Assembly: GCA_964458125.1 (NCBI GenBank)
Contig: CAYWHE010000112.1
Location: forward strand, 1-12,756
Source: CAYWHE01 sp964458125
GTDB taxonomy: Bacteria > Bacteroidota > Bacteroidia > AKYH767-A > OLB10
Direction of reading: 5' to 3'
Length of the DNA stretch: 12,756 nt
In this document: positions 1 through 8,128 of the stretch, one piece after another
Position numbering within the stretch: position 1 is the first letter of the stretch
How the letters are laid out: each line of letters starts with the position of its first letter
Position numbers and translations under genes: made by a program
Notes under the pieces: model-generated
Databases searched by the model: none
What the model saw: only the letters and a program-made list of their open reading frames with translations
Told to the model about the DNA's origin: nothing

Positions 1-1553
1 GTGCAGAAACTGTTCAGTTCCTGTTTGTAATCCGATTGTTCGGCAAGTTTGCTCATCTCGGCGATTTCAATACCAGCCCGTTCGGCTATTTCCGTCAAAA
101 AAGCTCCGGTACCCGCTGCGCATTTGTCATTGAGATAAAAATTTTCGACCAGTCCGTTAAGATCACAACGAATCACCTTGATGTCTTCTCCTCCGATATC
201 CAGGATATTTTTTTCTCCGGGTAAAAATACATTGACTCCTGCAGCCGCACAATTGATCTCCGTCTTCACCAGGTCGGCATCCGGAAAGGTCCTGCGTCCA
301 TACCCGGTAGCGCAGGAAGCCACGATGTTAAATTCGGCTTTCACGGCCTGCATGACATGACGAACACCAATGCGGTCGCGGTTGAGGGTTTTCATCGCAG
401 TTTTAAAAACAATCCCTCCGGTCTGATCGATAACGGTGAATTTGGAATACACAGATCCCAGATCAATGCCCAGGTAATAGGCTGCATTTTTATCGCCACC
501 CGTCACCACCACACCCGTTTCCATGCGTCCCGTATTACCGGCGGCAAATTTCTTTCCGATGAGGGAAGTATCGAGTGTTTTCATAAAAGCAGAAGCACTT
601 TTTTGCGACATGGCATTGACGATATTGGTAAAAGCCAGGTTAAGCGGGGTGCGGATGTAATGCTTGCGTCCGTATTCCACAATTTTACCATTGATAAAAT
701 CAATTTCTGTCGGACGGTTGTTAATCAGGTCAACCGCCAGGGAAGGAAAATGATCGCCGGCCTTCCGGAGGTAACGCAGGCACTTCCTTATAAACTCATC
801 TTCGAATTTAATTTTTTCGGCTTCGGCCACTTCGATGGCTTCTTCAATCACCTGTTCGATGACTTCCACCGTATCCGGAATTTCCATCGCTTCCCGTATG
901 GTCAGTTTCCCGATGCCGCACAATGCGCTGAGAGAAGCATTAAGAATAGCCTTCTCCCAGACACGTTTGAGCAACTCAAAGGAGGAAACAGCCCCGGTAG
1001 TCAGGTTCACCCGGTTCAGCCACTGGCTGATTTCAGCTGCGGTCCCTGCTTTGGAATCATCAACGGATGCAATATAATTCGGGGGGTTAAAAAAGGTAAC
1101 CTTTACCACATTCGGGGCATTCAGGTTGCCGGCAAAATTGATCACCATCCGGAGGCTCCTTCCCTCCCCAATGCCTTCGGAAAAAATCTGTTCGACATCA
1201 ATGCCGTTTTGGGCGCTTACAAAGAGAGTGTTGTCAAACTTCAGCGGCAGCAACTGTTCCACGAATGCAGGTGTCTGATACCCTTTCATACAGGCAAACA
1301 TGATATCCGGGTCAAATGACTTCAACTCACTGATACCGGAATATACCTGGTCAAAAGTTTCCTGTTTCCGCAGGGCCCCTTCCAGCCTGACGCCTTCCTT
1401 GCGGATGAGGTTAATTTTAATTTTATCATTATCACATATGGCAACGTTACATCCGGCCTCCTTCAGGTGAACAGCCAGAATCAGTCCGACGGGACCTAAA
1501 CCTACTATAGCTATGCGTGCAGGCCGTACAGTATCGGTTTCAGGGGTAGTCAT
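1..1553 (-). CDS. Fusion of ketopantoate-reductase-family oxidoreductase and HgdC/BadF-type ATP-dependent activator (3' end cut by window)
   Basis: My reading of the minus strand gives 517 uninterrupted codons from ATG 1553 to the window edge. Residues ~12-315 form a ketopantoate reductase (PanE/ApbA) fold: Rossmann motif GLGPVG (18-23), K90, QNG (115-117), K201 and N205 in EKAILNA, and PTEIDFINGK with E283. These match the catalytic and binding positions of the family. Asp41 after strand 2 hints at NAD preference (inference). A ~43-residue linker leads to an ASKHA activator domain: GIDLGS (362-367), ATGYGR (415-420), DIGGED (452-457), KCAAGTGAF (C478) and the start of a CTVF-like motif (C517). 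The two cysteines match those that hold the [4Fe-4S] cluster between HgdC monomers. The adenosine-side motif lies beyond the edge. The start overlaps the upstream stop as ATGA. Inferred role: 2-oxo/2-hydroxy acid oxidoreductase plus activase of the adjacent HgdB-type protein. Both family calls are firm; the function is not. Confidence 0.88.
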   Translation of the reverse strand, partial: MTTPETDTVRPARIAIVGLGPVGLILAVHLKEAGCNVAICDNDKIKINLIRKEGVRLEGALRKQETFDQVYSGISELKSFDPDIMFACMKGYQTPAFVEQLLPLKFDNTLFVSAQNGIDVEQIFSEGIGEGRSLRMVINFAGNLNAPNVVKVTFFNPPNYIASVDDSKAGTAAEISQWLNRVNLTTGAVSSFELLKRVWEKAILNASLSALCGIGKLTIREAMEIPDTVEVIEQVIEEAIEVAEAEKIKFEDEFIRKCLRYLRKAGDHFPSLAVDLINNRPTEIDFINGKIVEYGRKHYIRTPLNLAFTNIVNAMSQKSASAFMKTLDTSLIGKKFAAGNTGRMETGVVVTGGDKNAAYYLGIDLGSVYSKFTVIDQTGGIVFKTAMKTLNRDRIGVRHVMQAVKAEFNIVASCATGYGRRTFPDADLVKTEINCAAAGVNVFLPGEKNILDIGGEDIKVIRCDLNGLVENFYLNDKCAAGTGAFLTEIAERAGIEIAEMSKLAEQSDYKQELNSFC

Positions 1554-2779
1554 ACGTGTAGTCTGGATTTGCTTGTTTCCAGCTGCTCAATAAAAGTTTC
1601 AATCCGGGTAATGCTCTGTTCTTCCGAGAAAAACCGGAGGTCGCATAAATCACCTTCAATGATCAGGTAAGGAATGCCTGTCTCCTCTTTAAGCCTTTGC
1701 GGCAGGCCGAATTTCGCATTTGAATTGTTAAAACAGGTTTTGGTATCGTGAAAAACGATGCCGTCACAGCTGAAATTATGGATCCACGTTTTCAGCATGG
1801 CCATCTTGGCTTTCTCACTCCTGTTGATAAAGATGGATGTATAGGCCGAAGCTGTTGAATGAAAAGGATCCTTCTCGTCAAAGGTGTCAAATATCCAACT
1901 GTTGCAATACGTGGATGCCACCACTGCAGCGCGGTTATGATTAAACAGATCGGATAACATCCTGTTCCTTCCCCAGATGGGCATGCCGTCCCAGAATAAC
2001 CGTACCCGTTCCTGCTGAGCGGTTCCGGTCATGTTTTTTTGATACAACTGAATTTCCTCCAGCAAGCTTGCATAATAGTTCCTTGCCGTTTCTGTTCCGC
2101 GCAGCACCACGATAGGCCCCATATGAATGGTACCGTCGAAAAAATTTACCGGGGCAGGTGAAACCACAGAAGTTTTCAAAACCTCCTGCCACAACAGGGT
2201 GGCTTCCCTGCTCAGCCGGGTCGTTTCACAAAAGGCTTCGTAACTGAATTTTCTTCCGCTGGCCAGTTCCAAAGCCGGAATAATAGCCATCATCTGCTTC
2301 ACAACCAGTTCGACCTCTGCCTCCGAAACCTCATCAAGGTGACGGGGAGGATGAATACCCAATACCGGGCAATTGAACTGCCGGCCATAAAAACTGAACC
2401 AATCCTCCACTTCACGGCACTGGTTGGTACTGTAAACAATCACATCAGGACGTGGAATACTGCTTAAGCCATAATGCTTTTGCAGCGGGGTCTTCCCGGC
2501 AAGAAAGGCTCCGATATCGCTGGTCGTATACGAACAAACATGGTTTGAAAATCCCTTTTTTCCCGCTTCAGGTATAAAGTCGGTAGCTGTTCTTGTTGCA
2601 CCAAGGAGCGCCCCGTGATTTTCCGGAAAATAAACTTCAAATCCGAAGGAACGGAGCAGTTCGGCCGGTCCCACGCTGGTACACCAGGCAATCCGTTTAC
2701 CGTGATCCTGGAGGGAACGGAAATAATCGCCCATGACCCTTTTAAGCAATACCGGTGTTTTAATCTCGTTCTGGTTCAT
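1550..2779 (-). CDS. HgdB/2-hydroxyacyl-CoA dehydratase D-component family protein
   Basis: This 409-residue protein belongs to the HgdB/FldC/BcrB superfamily (2-hydroxyglutaryl-CoA dehydratase D-component), whose members hold a [4Fe-4S] cluster and receive one high-energy electron from an ATP-driven activator. Three cysteines fall where cluster ligands are expected: C82 (CSYTTSDIG), C121 (STNQCREVEDW) and C349 (HDTKTCFNNS). C292 (YCNSW) is a further candidate. The CxxC of BcrB (YCMGCYT) is replaced by AYTSI, so it is not a second BcrB. Family dehydratases are usually heterodimers, yet only one such gene lies beside the ligase and fusion activator. It may form a homodimer, or its partner may lie past the left edge. 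It starts 1 nt after the ligase stop. Alternatives are a double-cubane-cluster (YjiM-like) reductase or an aryl-CoA reductase subunit. The substrate cannot be told from sequence. Confidence 0.88.
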   Translation of the reverse strand: MNQNEIKTPVLLKRVMGDYFRSLQDHGKRIAWCTSVGPAELLRSFGFEVYFPENHGALLGATRTATDFIPEAGKKGFSNHVCSYTTSDIGAFLAGKTPLQKHYGLSSIPRPDVIVYSTNQCREVEDWFSFYGRQFNCPVLGIHPPRHLDEVSEAEVELVVKQMMAIIPALELASGRKFSYEAFCETTRLSREATLLWQEVLKTSVVSPAPVNFFDGTIHMGPIVVLRGTETARNYYASLLEEIQLYQKNMTGTAQQERVRLFWDGMPIWGRNRMLSDLFNHNRAAVVASTYCNSWIFDTFDEKDPFHSTASAYTSIFINRSEKAKMAMLKTWIHNFSCDGIVFHDTKTCFNNSNAKFGLPQRLKEETGIPYLIIEGDLCDLRFFSEEQSITRIETFIEQLETSKSRLHV

Positions 2780-2780
2780 C

Positions 2781-4499
2781 CTATTTCAACGGTTCCTCCA
2801 ATTGTATCACAAAAACTTCCTCATCCACGGGGTTGCCTTCACCATATAGGTTTTCGAGATGGGCCTTGTAAATCCCCAGCACATTTTTCGGCGCCATTTT
2901 CATCGAAGGTGTCAGGGTATTGTTTTCAATGCTCAGTTCATCATCAATAATGATGGCTGATTTAATTTTGGAAAATTTCTGGTTAATTCCGCAATTGGCA
3001 TCGTTCAGACAGCCCTGCAGGCATTTTCCCAGTTCATCAAGGGTTCGGGGGCAAAAGCATCCGTCCAGCGGTGATAATTCATAATCCGGGTTCTCGATCA
3101 GACGTTTATTTGGAAATAACAGTGCAACCGGGTATTCCCGTCCGCTCCCTTCAACCAGAGCATAGGAAATGTAATGACATTTATGCTGGATCAGGGCTTC
3201 CATTTCTGTCGGGATCACCTTTTCTCCATTTGACAATTTAAATATCCTGTCCTTCCTTGAAATAAGTCTAAGTCCTCCGGAGGTAATTTCACCTACGTCA
3301 CCGGTCCGGTACCAGCCGTCTTTCGTAAAGGCTTCCCTATTGGCTTCATCATTTTTATAATAACCCTTCATCACGTTCGGTCCCGACACCTGTATTTCCC
3401 CATCCGCAGCAATGCGGATCATCACCCCCGGAATGGGCATGCCAACCACACCCGGTTCACGCTTTATGGAAGGGTTGGTAAGCGTGCAGCAGGGCGAAGT
3501 CTCCGTCAGTCCCCAACCTTCAAATACGGGGATGTTTCTTTTTTCAAATTCATCGGACAGGTTTTTCGGCAGTGGTGCAGCAGCGGTGAAAACAAACTTC
3601 AGTTCGTCATGCAGGAATATCTCCTCCGTTTGCTTGTCCCTTTTACAAAGCTTAAGCAAGGATTCATAAATTTTGGGGACGCTGAAAAATACGGTTGGCT
3701 TCACCTGTTTCCATGTTTTCAGTATGCTCTCGGGGTCCTTTCCATAACCCGGCTCCAGGGTCATGACCGCTCCATGGTACAAAGCGGAAAATAATTCGAA
3801 TATACCACCGAAACTGTGATGCCAGGGCAGGTAGGACAGGAAACGGTCATTCCCGTTTATATTCCATACCTGTTCCAGGGCGGCCTGCTGCGAAAGAATG
3901 TTCAGGTGAGTCAGTTGCACGCATTTGGGAACTCCCATGGTTCCCGAGGTATACATATTCAGGCAAATTTCATCGCCTGCTGCATTCGACTTCAGGTGGT
4001 GCTGTTCGTTTGATACCAATAATTCCCGGAAGGGTACCAGTCCGGTAAAACGCCCGTCGTGAATGTCTTCGAATACGATAATTTTTTTTAAAGGCAGATC
4101 AGTGCCTGTATTCACCAATTGCCTTGACCCGCCCACAGCCAGCCATGCAGCACCGGAATGGCGGATCAGCAAGTCGGCGGTTTCCTTCTTGAAGAAAGCA
4201 AAGATGGGAACGGCAATTCCTCCTGAGGCCATAACGGCCAGTTCCAGTTCAAGCATTTCGAGACAGTTGGGAGAAAAAACAACCATCTTATCTCCTTCCC
4301 GGAAGCCTTGTTTATAAAGGTTTGCTGACAGCCTGGCGATGTTGCTGAAAAAATCCCGCCAGTTAATTCCAATGAATCCTTCATCAGCCTGGTACTGAAA
4401 AACTGTTTTTTCACCATAACGCTGAACATTCTCCATCAGCATGGTGGCGATGTTGGGAAATGTCTTCCCCGGTGTCTGATCTGATTTGAGTATGTTCAT
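2781..4499 (-). CDS. AMP-forming acyl-CoA ligase (long-chain/aryl acid-CoA synthetase type)
   Basis: This 572-residue adenylate-forming enzyme should couple a carboxylic acid to CoA with ATP cleavage to AMP and PPi. The core motifs are present: P-loop-like YTSGTMGVPK (183-192), GWGLTETSP (328-336), GWYRTGD (395-401), SRKDRIFKLSNGEKV (414-428), and the C-terminal catalytic lysine K534 in LTPSMKM. The long-chain acyl-CoA synthetase style of the C-terminus and the length set it apart from typical benzoate-CoA ligases of about 520-530 residues. An odd feature is five cysteines at 481, 483, 493, 497 and 503, just before the catalytic lysine region. It sits 7 nt behind bcrD and 1 nt ahead of the HgdB-type gene, so it is cotranscribed. 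It may make the aryl-CoA substrate of the reductase or the 2-hydroxyacyl-CoA substrate of the HgdB protein. The family is certain, the acid substrate unknown. Confidence 0.9.
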   Translation of the reverse strand: MNILKSDQTPGKTFPNIATMLMENVQRYGEKTVFQYQADEGFIGINWRDFFSNIARLSANLYKQGFREGDKMVVFSPNCLEMLELELAVMASGGIAVPIFAFFKKETADLLIRHSGAAWLAVGGSRQLVNTGTDLPLKKIIVFEDIHDGRFTGLVPFRELLVSNEQHHLKSNAAGDEICLNMYTSGTMGVPKCVQLTHLNILSQQAALEQVWNINGNDRFLSYLPWHHSFGGIFELFSALYHGAVMTLEPGYGKDPESILKTWKQVKPTVFFSVPKIYESLLKLCKRDKQTEEIFLHDELKFVFTAAAPLPKNLSDEFEKRNIPVFEGWGLTETSPCCTLTNPSIKREPGVVGMPIPGVMIRIAADGEIQVSGPNVMKGYYKNDEANREAFTKDGWYRTGDVGEITSGGLRLISRKDRIFKLSNGEKVIPTEMEALIQHKCHYISYALVEGSGREYPVALLFPNKRLIENPDYELSPLDGCFCPRTLDELGKCLQGCLNDANCGINQKFSKIKSAIIIDDELSIENNTLTPSMKMAPKNVLGIYKAHLENLYGEGNPVDEEVFVIQLEEPLK

Positions 4500-4506
4500 G
4501 GGATGT

Positions 4507-5352
4507 TTACGCCTGTTGAATGGGTTTTTTCTCCAATAATTTCAGGTGCCTGTATCCTCCCCACAGGGCGGCACCCAGGGCTCCGGCATAACAGGCATCC
4601 GGGTGGGTCAGAATTTCAAATTTCTTCCCGGTTTCGGTCAGTTGTTCATGAATAGCCTGGATCATTCCCTTGTTCAGCGCCATTCCGCCGGTTAATACGA
4701 TCGGGGATTCCGATTTCAGTGAACTGAGCAATTTGATGATCCGGGAAGCAATGGAAATATGAATACCCTTCATAATATCGGGCGTGGAAATGCCCCGTGA
4801 AACCATATTAATGACATCGGTTTCGGCCAGTACGGCACATATACCGGATGAAACTTCCGGGTTGAGGGCCTGCATGGACACCTCACCCACCTCTTCAATG
4901 GAAAGACCGAGGTAGCGGGAAATATTTTCCAGGAACTGACCTGAACCGGAAGCGCATTGCCCCGTCATTTTATAGTCCAATACCCTGGCATCCGGTGATA
5001 TTTTTATGGCCCGCACATACAAGGCGCCCAGGTCAACCACGGTGCGCGCTCCTGGAAACAGGTAACTGGCGCCACGGGCGTGGGTGGTCATTCCGTAAAA
5101 ATGTCCCCGTTTGCGTCTGACCAGGTCGCCCTCGCCGGTTGAAGCCAGGTAATCGATATCTTCGTATATAAGTCCGTGTTTATTCAGCACCGCCTGCACC
5201 ATTTCGTCCGCCACCTGGGCCGGATTCCGCTTGCGTATTTTTTCGGTTTGTCTGAATATAATTTCAGGACTCTCCCCGTAATTCATCATGACCAGCTTGA
5301 TAAAATTGCTGCCTACGTCAATGCCCATTGTCAAAACCGGAACCTGCTTCAT
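4507..5352 (-). CDS. bcrD: Benzoyl-CoA reductase class I, subunit D (small ATPase/activator subunit)
   Basis: BcrD pairs with BcrA to form the ATP-hydrolysing half of class I benzoyl-CoA reductase, with one [4Fe-4S] cluster at the interface. It is 281 residues, close to the roughly 280 residues known for BcrD. Visible are the phosphate-binding MGIDVGSNFIK (9-19), STGEGD (71-76), GHFYGMTTHARGASYL (83-98), and cluster cysteines C133 (GQCASGSGQFLENI) and C172 (GICAVLAETDVINMVSRG). VLTGGMALNKG and PDACYAGALGAALWGG follow. Phosphate motif 2 reads DLGALYVRAI rather than the DIGGQD of other activators; I recall this DIGAL-type variant as typical of BcrD. It starts 11 nt after the bcrA stop with an A-rich leader and no evident Shine-Dalgarno. 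From memory, the resemblance to Thauera BcrD extends through the whole protein. Confidence 0.95.
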   Translation of the reverse strand: MKQVPVLTMGIDVGSNFIKLVMMNYGESPEIIFRQTEKIRKRNPAQVADEMVQAVLNKHGLIYEDIDYLASTGEGDLVRRKRGHFYGMTTHARGASYLFPGARTVVDLGALYVRAIKISPDARVLDYKMTGQCASGSGQFLENISRYLGLSIEEVGEVSMQALNPEVSSGICAVLAETDVINMVSRGISTPDIMKGIHISIASRIIKLLSSLKSESPIVLTGGMALNKGMIQAIHEQLTETGKKFEILTHPDACYAGALGAALWGGYRHLKLLEKKPIQQA

Positions 5353-5363
5353 ATTTTTTATCG

Positions 5364-6788
5364 TTAATTGGTACTGACTTTTTCCCTTTTTTCAGCGGGA
5401 AGCTCTGCACGGGTATTTCTCCTGGCAAACATGGCTCCGCCAAGCGCGCCCATAAAGATGGAATCATGGTGGATGTTAATGGTAATCTGGTCTCCGTAAT
5501 TCTCCTTTACCAGCTGGGCCAGGTATTTGATAACGGCAGGGTTTCTGGCCACGCCGCCTGTAAACGTAAACTCATTGAATACGCCACCCGACCTGGCTAT
5601 CAGCGACATGGCCCTGACGATAATAGCTTTGTGAAGTCCGCCGAGAATATCCGCACGTTTTTCTCCAATATTGGTCAGCTCACGCAATTCAGCCCCGGCA
5701 AAAACGGTACAGGTCGAACAAATGTTGACTTCCTTTTCAGCCTGCATGGCCAGCGGTCCAAGTTCATTCAGTGAAATGCTGAGTTCATCTGCGATATAAC
5801 CCAGGTATCTGCCACAACCTGCTGCACAACGGTCATTCATCTGGAAACTGGTTACCAGGCCGTACTTGTCCACCTGTATGGCCTTGGTATCCTGTCCGCC
5901 TATATCCAATACCGTCCTTGTTTCAGGGAATACGGCATGGGCTCCGAATGCATGGCAGAGAATTTCCGACCGGATACAATCCTGAGGAAAAGGCAGCAGG
6001 GCCCTTCCGTAACCGGTCCCTGTCATGTTGGAAATGGAAAATTCCATCCTGGCCACTTCTTCGATATGCGAACGGAGGGAATCCGTTACCTTCAGGAAAT
6101 TTCCCTTTAACAGGTTTAGTTCCGCATCAAAATCTACACTCGAATCGCCTGCTGAAGATTCCGGAAGGCTGTCGTATTTTTCACGGAGTATGTCCATGGC
6201 CTTCCCGACGAGCGACTCGAAGTCAAACTCAATGACTTCATTTTCGGCCGGGGTGATGCTTTTATCCCATACCGTCATCAGCGGTTCAAAAAGCGATTGA
6301 TCCAACTGAGCCACCTCCTCATTATATTTTTCTGAAACGATATCACGGAAAAACTGGTTTTTAGAGCCCAGGTTATGATACAGGTAATCCCGTTTGATTT
6401 TCGGCCTGAACGACTTCCGGATATGTCGGAGGTGTTCCACCATCTCATTCCGTACAGCCTCCTCCTTAAAATACGTGCTGCACGTATTCAGTAATTTTTC
6501 ACCCAGGTTATCCAGCCTGATTTTAAATTGCTGGTATTGAAACGCGTTTTCAAGATCAGACAGGTACTTCCTGTATTCGGGTCTTTCAGTCATTTCATTG
6601 CGCAACCGGGACTTCAACACGGAAAACCTGGCATTATATACGGCTTCCATCCTGGCAATGTCCGCTGCAACCGAATAGTTTGCCCGCGTATTGGTAATGC
6701 CACGGCCAATGATTTCATCTTTTTCATTGATGATAACGGCCTTCGATGTGGTGGAGCCAAGGTCAACTCCGAGGTAATATTTATTCAT
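5364..6788 (-). CDS. bcrA: Benzoyl-CoA reductase class I, subunit A (large ATPase/activator subunit)
   Basis: BcrA is the larger ASKHA-type ATPase subunit of class I benzoyl-CoA reductase. With BcrD it hydrolyses about two ATP per electron pair and passes ferredoxin electrons to BcrBC. The 474 residues begin with GVDLGSTTSK (7-16) and GRGITNTRANYSVA (28-41). A charged, mostly helical insert follows (~50-250). The activator core resumes at GTGYGRALLPFPQ (257-269), DIGGQDTKAI (295-304), NDRCAAGCGRYLG with C321, and STCTVFAGAELRE with C360. It closes with FTFTGGVARNP and GALGGAMFARR. C321 and C360 are the expected cluster ligands. The large insert is normal for BcrA; this copy is about 35 residues longer than the ~438 I recall for Thauera, perhaps from the acidic stretch near 205-225. 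The gap to bcrB is 43 nt and to bcrD 11 nt. Confidence 0.95.
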   Translation of the reverse strand: MNKYYLGVDLGSTTSKAVIINEKDEIIGRGITNTRANYSVAADIARMEAVYNARFSVLKSRLRNEMTERPEYRKYLSDLENAFQYQQFKIRLDNLGEKLLNTCSTYFKEEAVRNEMVEHLRHIRKSFRPKIKRDYLYHNLGSKNQFFRDIVSEKYNEEVAQLDQSLFEPLMTVWDKSITPAENEVIEFDFESLVGKAMDILREKYDSLPESSAGDSSVDFDAELNLLKGNFLKVTDSLRSHIEEVARMEFSISNMTGTGYGRALLPFPQDCIRSEILCHAFGAHAVFPETRTVLDIGGQDTKAIQVDKYGLVTSFQMNDRCAAGCGRYLGYIADELSISLNELGPLAMQAEKEVNICSTCTVFAGAELRELTNIGEKRADILGGLHKAIIVRAMSLIARSGGVFNEFTFTGGVARNPAVIKYLAQLVKENYGDQITINIHHDSIFMGALGGAMFARRNTRAELPAEKREKVSTN

Positions 6789-6831
6789 GATTTGATTCCA
6801 TTTTCATTTAGTTCTGCTTTGTCCGGGACGT

Positions 6832-8127
6832 TTAGGCTTCCTGCTCCATTATAATTTTGCGTTGTTCCAGCATCTGGAAATAAGACTCGAGCCTGTTTTT
6901 AATATTGGCGTAGCTGAAATAGCGGGGATCAACCAGGTCGCTTTCCACAAATCCAACAGGCACCCCAATCCGTTGCTCAATCTCCCGCATGATCATCAGT
7001 TGCCCTGCTGAAAATGAGTTGCAGCTTTTAATGGAATTGATCAGGAAACCATCGGCCTGGTATTCCTTCACATAATTAGCCAGCAGCTCCACCCTCTGGG
7101 GAAGATTCATATTGGTATAACAACCCATGCAATACCTGGACAGGCTTTCCAGGGGTGCATCCGGATCATGACGGAAACCCAAATCGTATACACCGCCAAC
7201 TTTCGTATAGGAAGATGCTACAATAACGGCACCCATATCGTAAAACAACTTCCAGAACTCACGGAAATTCGTCCAGTTGGGCGGGCCTTCCACCACCAGG
7301 CGGAATTTCTGCTCCTGCATTTCTCCTTCCGGCGTCACGGGGCCGAGTCCAAGCCTCATCCTTTCCTGAACCTCTTTCCAAAGTTCCTCGTAATAAGCCA
7401 CCGCTTCGGCTGTCCCCCTGAAAGCGGTAAAAATGGGTCCGATGTAATAAACCCCTGCAAAATAGGCATCTATGGGGCTTGGATGATGTTTGGCGCTCTC
7501 CAGCACCTTCACCAGTAAATCCTCCGCTTTGGCGGAATTCCGCATCATGTCGGATAACCTGGCTTCGTCATATTTTTTACCCGACACCTTTTCCATTTTG
7601 GGAATGACTTCATCCTTCAACTGCCTGACCATGTAGTCAATCATTTCAGGAGTCATTTTACCATCTTCCTGGTAGGGCGTATGCAGCATGGCGATTTCCA
7701 CGCCCGGATATAATTTTTCCAGGTTCTCAAACCATTTCATAAAAGTAAAACAGCCGGTATAACTAAGGAGCAACAGGTCGGGGGCCGGTAACTTTTCACC
7801 GGTCGGACCGATATTCCCGTTTAGCATCATGCCGATGTCGCACTTGACATAGGTACATACATCCTCCGAAAAGCCTATTTTCTCCGCATCCCGGATAAAA
7901 GATGCCGATTTTTTACGCATGCCTGACTGAAGGGCATTAATTTCAGGATGCACCGGCAGCATGTCAAAGGACAGGATCAACTCGGTGAGATTTCCGGGTA
8001 CAAACGTATACACGACTTTCTTTCCCTGTTCCTTTGCCTTGCTCAGGTCATTGAATAATTTAGCCAGCATCTCCTTTTGGAGCACCATGCTTTTCTCCTT
8101 TATCGCTTCTTTTGGATCAACTGCCAT
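6832..8127 (-). CDS. bcrB: Benzoyl-CoA reductase class I, subunit B (catalytic half)
   Basis: BcrB and BcrC form the substrate-binding half of class I benzoyl-CoA reductase, which reduces benzoyl-CoA to cyclohexa-1,5-diene-1-carbonyl-CoA. The 431 residues carry the segments I associate with BcrB: STVMV-like N-terminus ending in STFVPGN-type VYTFVPGNLTELI (39-51), EDVCTYVKCDIGMM with C91 and C96, LLLSYTGCFTFMKWFE with C126, PSPIDAYFAGVYYIGP (216-231), VVEGPPNWTNFREFWK (278-293), RYCMGCYTNMNLPQR with C333 and C336, and INSIKSCNSFSAGQ with C369. Cluster ligands are expected among C91, C126 and C333/C336 or C369. C96 is an extra cysteine where I recall alanine in Thauera. The length matches the family, and the ATG at 8127 gives the expected N-terminus. 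It is separated from bcrC by 71 nt containing two inverted repeats. Confidence 0.95.
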   Translation of the reverse strand: MAVDPKEAIKEKSMVLQKEMLAKLFNDLSKAKEQGKKVVYTFVPGNLTELILSFDMLPVHPEINALQSGMRKKSASFIRDAEKIGFSEDVCTYVKCDIGMMLNGNIGPTGEKLPAPDLLLLSYTGCFTFMKWFENLEKLYPGVEIAMLHTPYQEDGKMTPEMIDYMVRQLKDEVIPKMEKVSGKKYDEARLSDMMRNSAKAEDLLVKVLESAKHHPSPIDAYFAGVYYIGPIFTAFRGTAEAVAYYEELWKEVQERMRLGLGPVTPEGEMQEQKFRLVVEGPPNWTNFREFWKLFYDMGAVIVASSYTKVGGVYDLGFRHDPDAPLESLSRYCMGCYTNMNLPQRVELLANYVKEYQADGFLINSIKSCNSFSAGQLMIMREIEQRIGVPVGFVESDLVDPRYFSYANIKNRLESYFQMLEQRKIIMEQEA

Positions 8128-8128
8128 G

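Noticed and set aside
420..610. Possibility that the fusion is two genes with a missed stop or frameshift
   Set aside because: The codon count from ATG 1553 to the edge is consistent with a single frame, no stop occurs, and neither an in-frame ATG with a separate leader nor a broken motif is seen at the linker. It should still be confirmed with reads.
357..1319. A 320-codon open frame on the plus strand
   Set aside because: It lies fully antisense to the reductase-activator fusion, whose minus-strand translation has clear family motifs; the plus-strand product has no recognisable domain and a shadow-like composition.
5020..5052. DLGAL instead of DIGGQD in BcrD as a lost ATP motif
   Set aside because: I recall DIGAL-type motifs as normal for BcrD subunits, so it is not evidence of inactivation.
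6040..6640. Large insert in BcrA (residues ~50-250) as a novel domain
   Set aside because: BcrA subunits are known to be much longer than BcrD because of an insert at this place; only the modest extra length is unusual.
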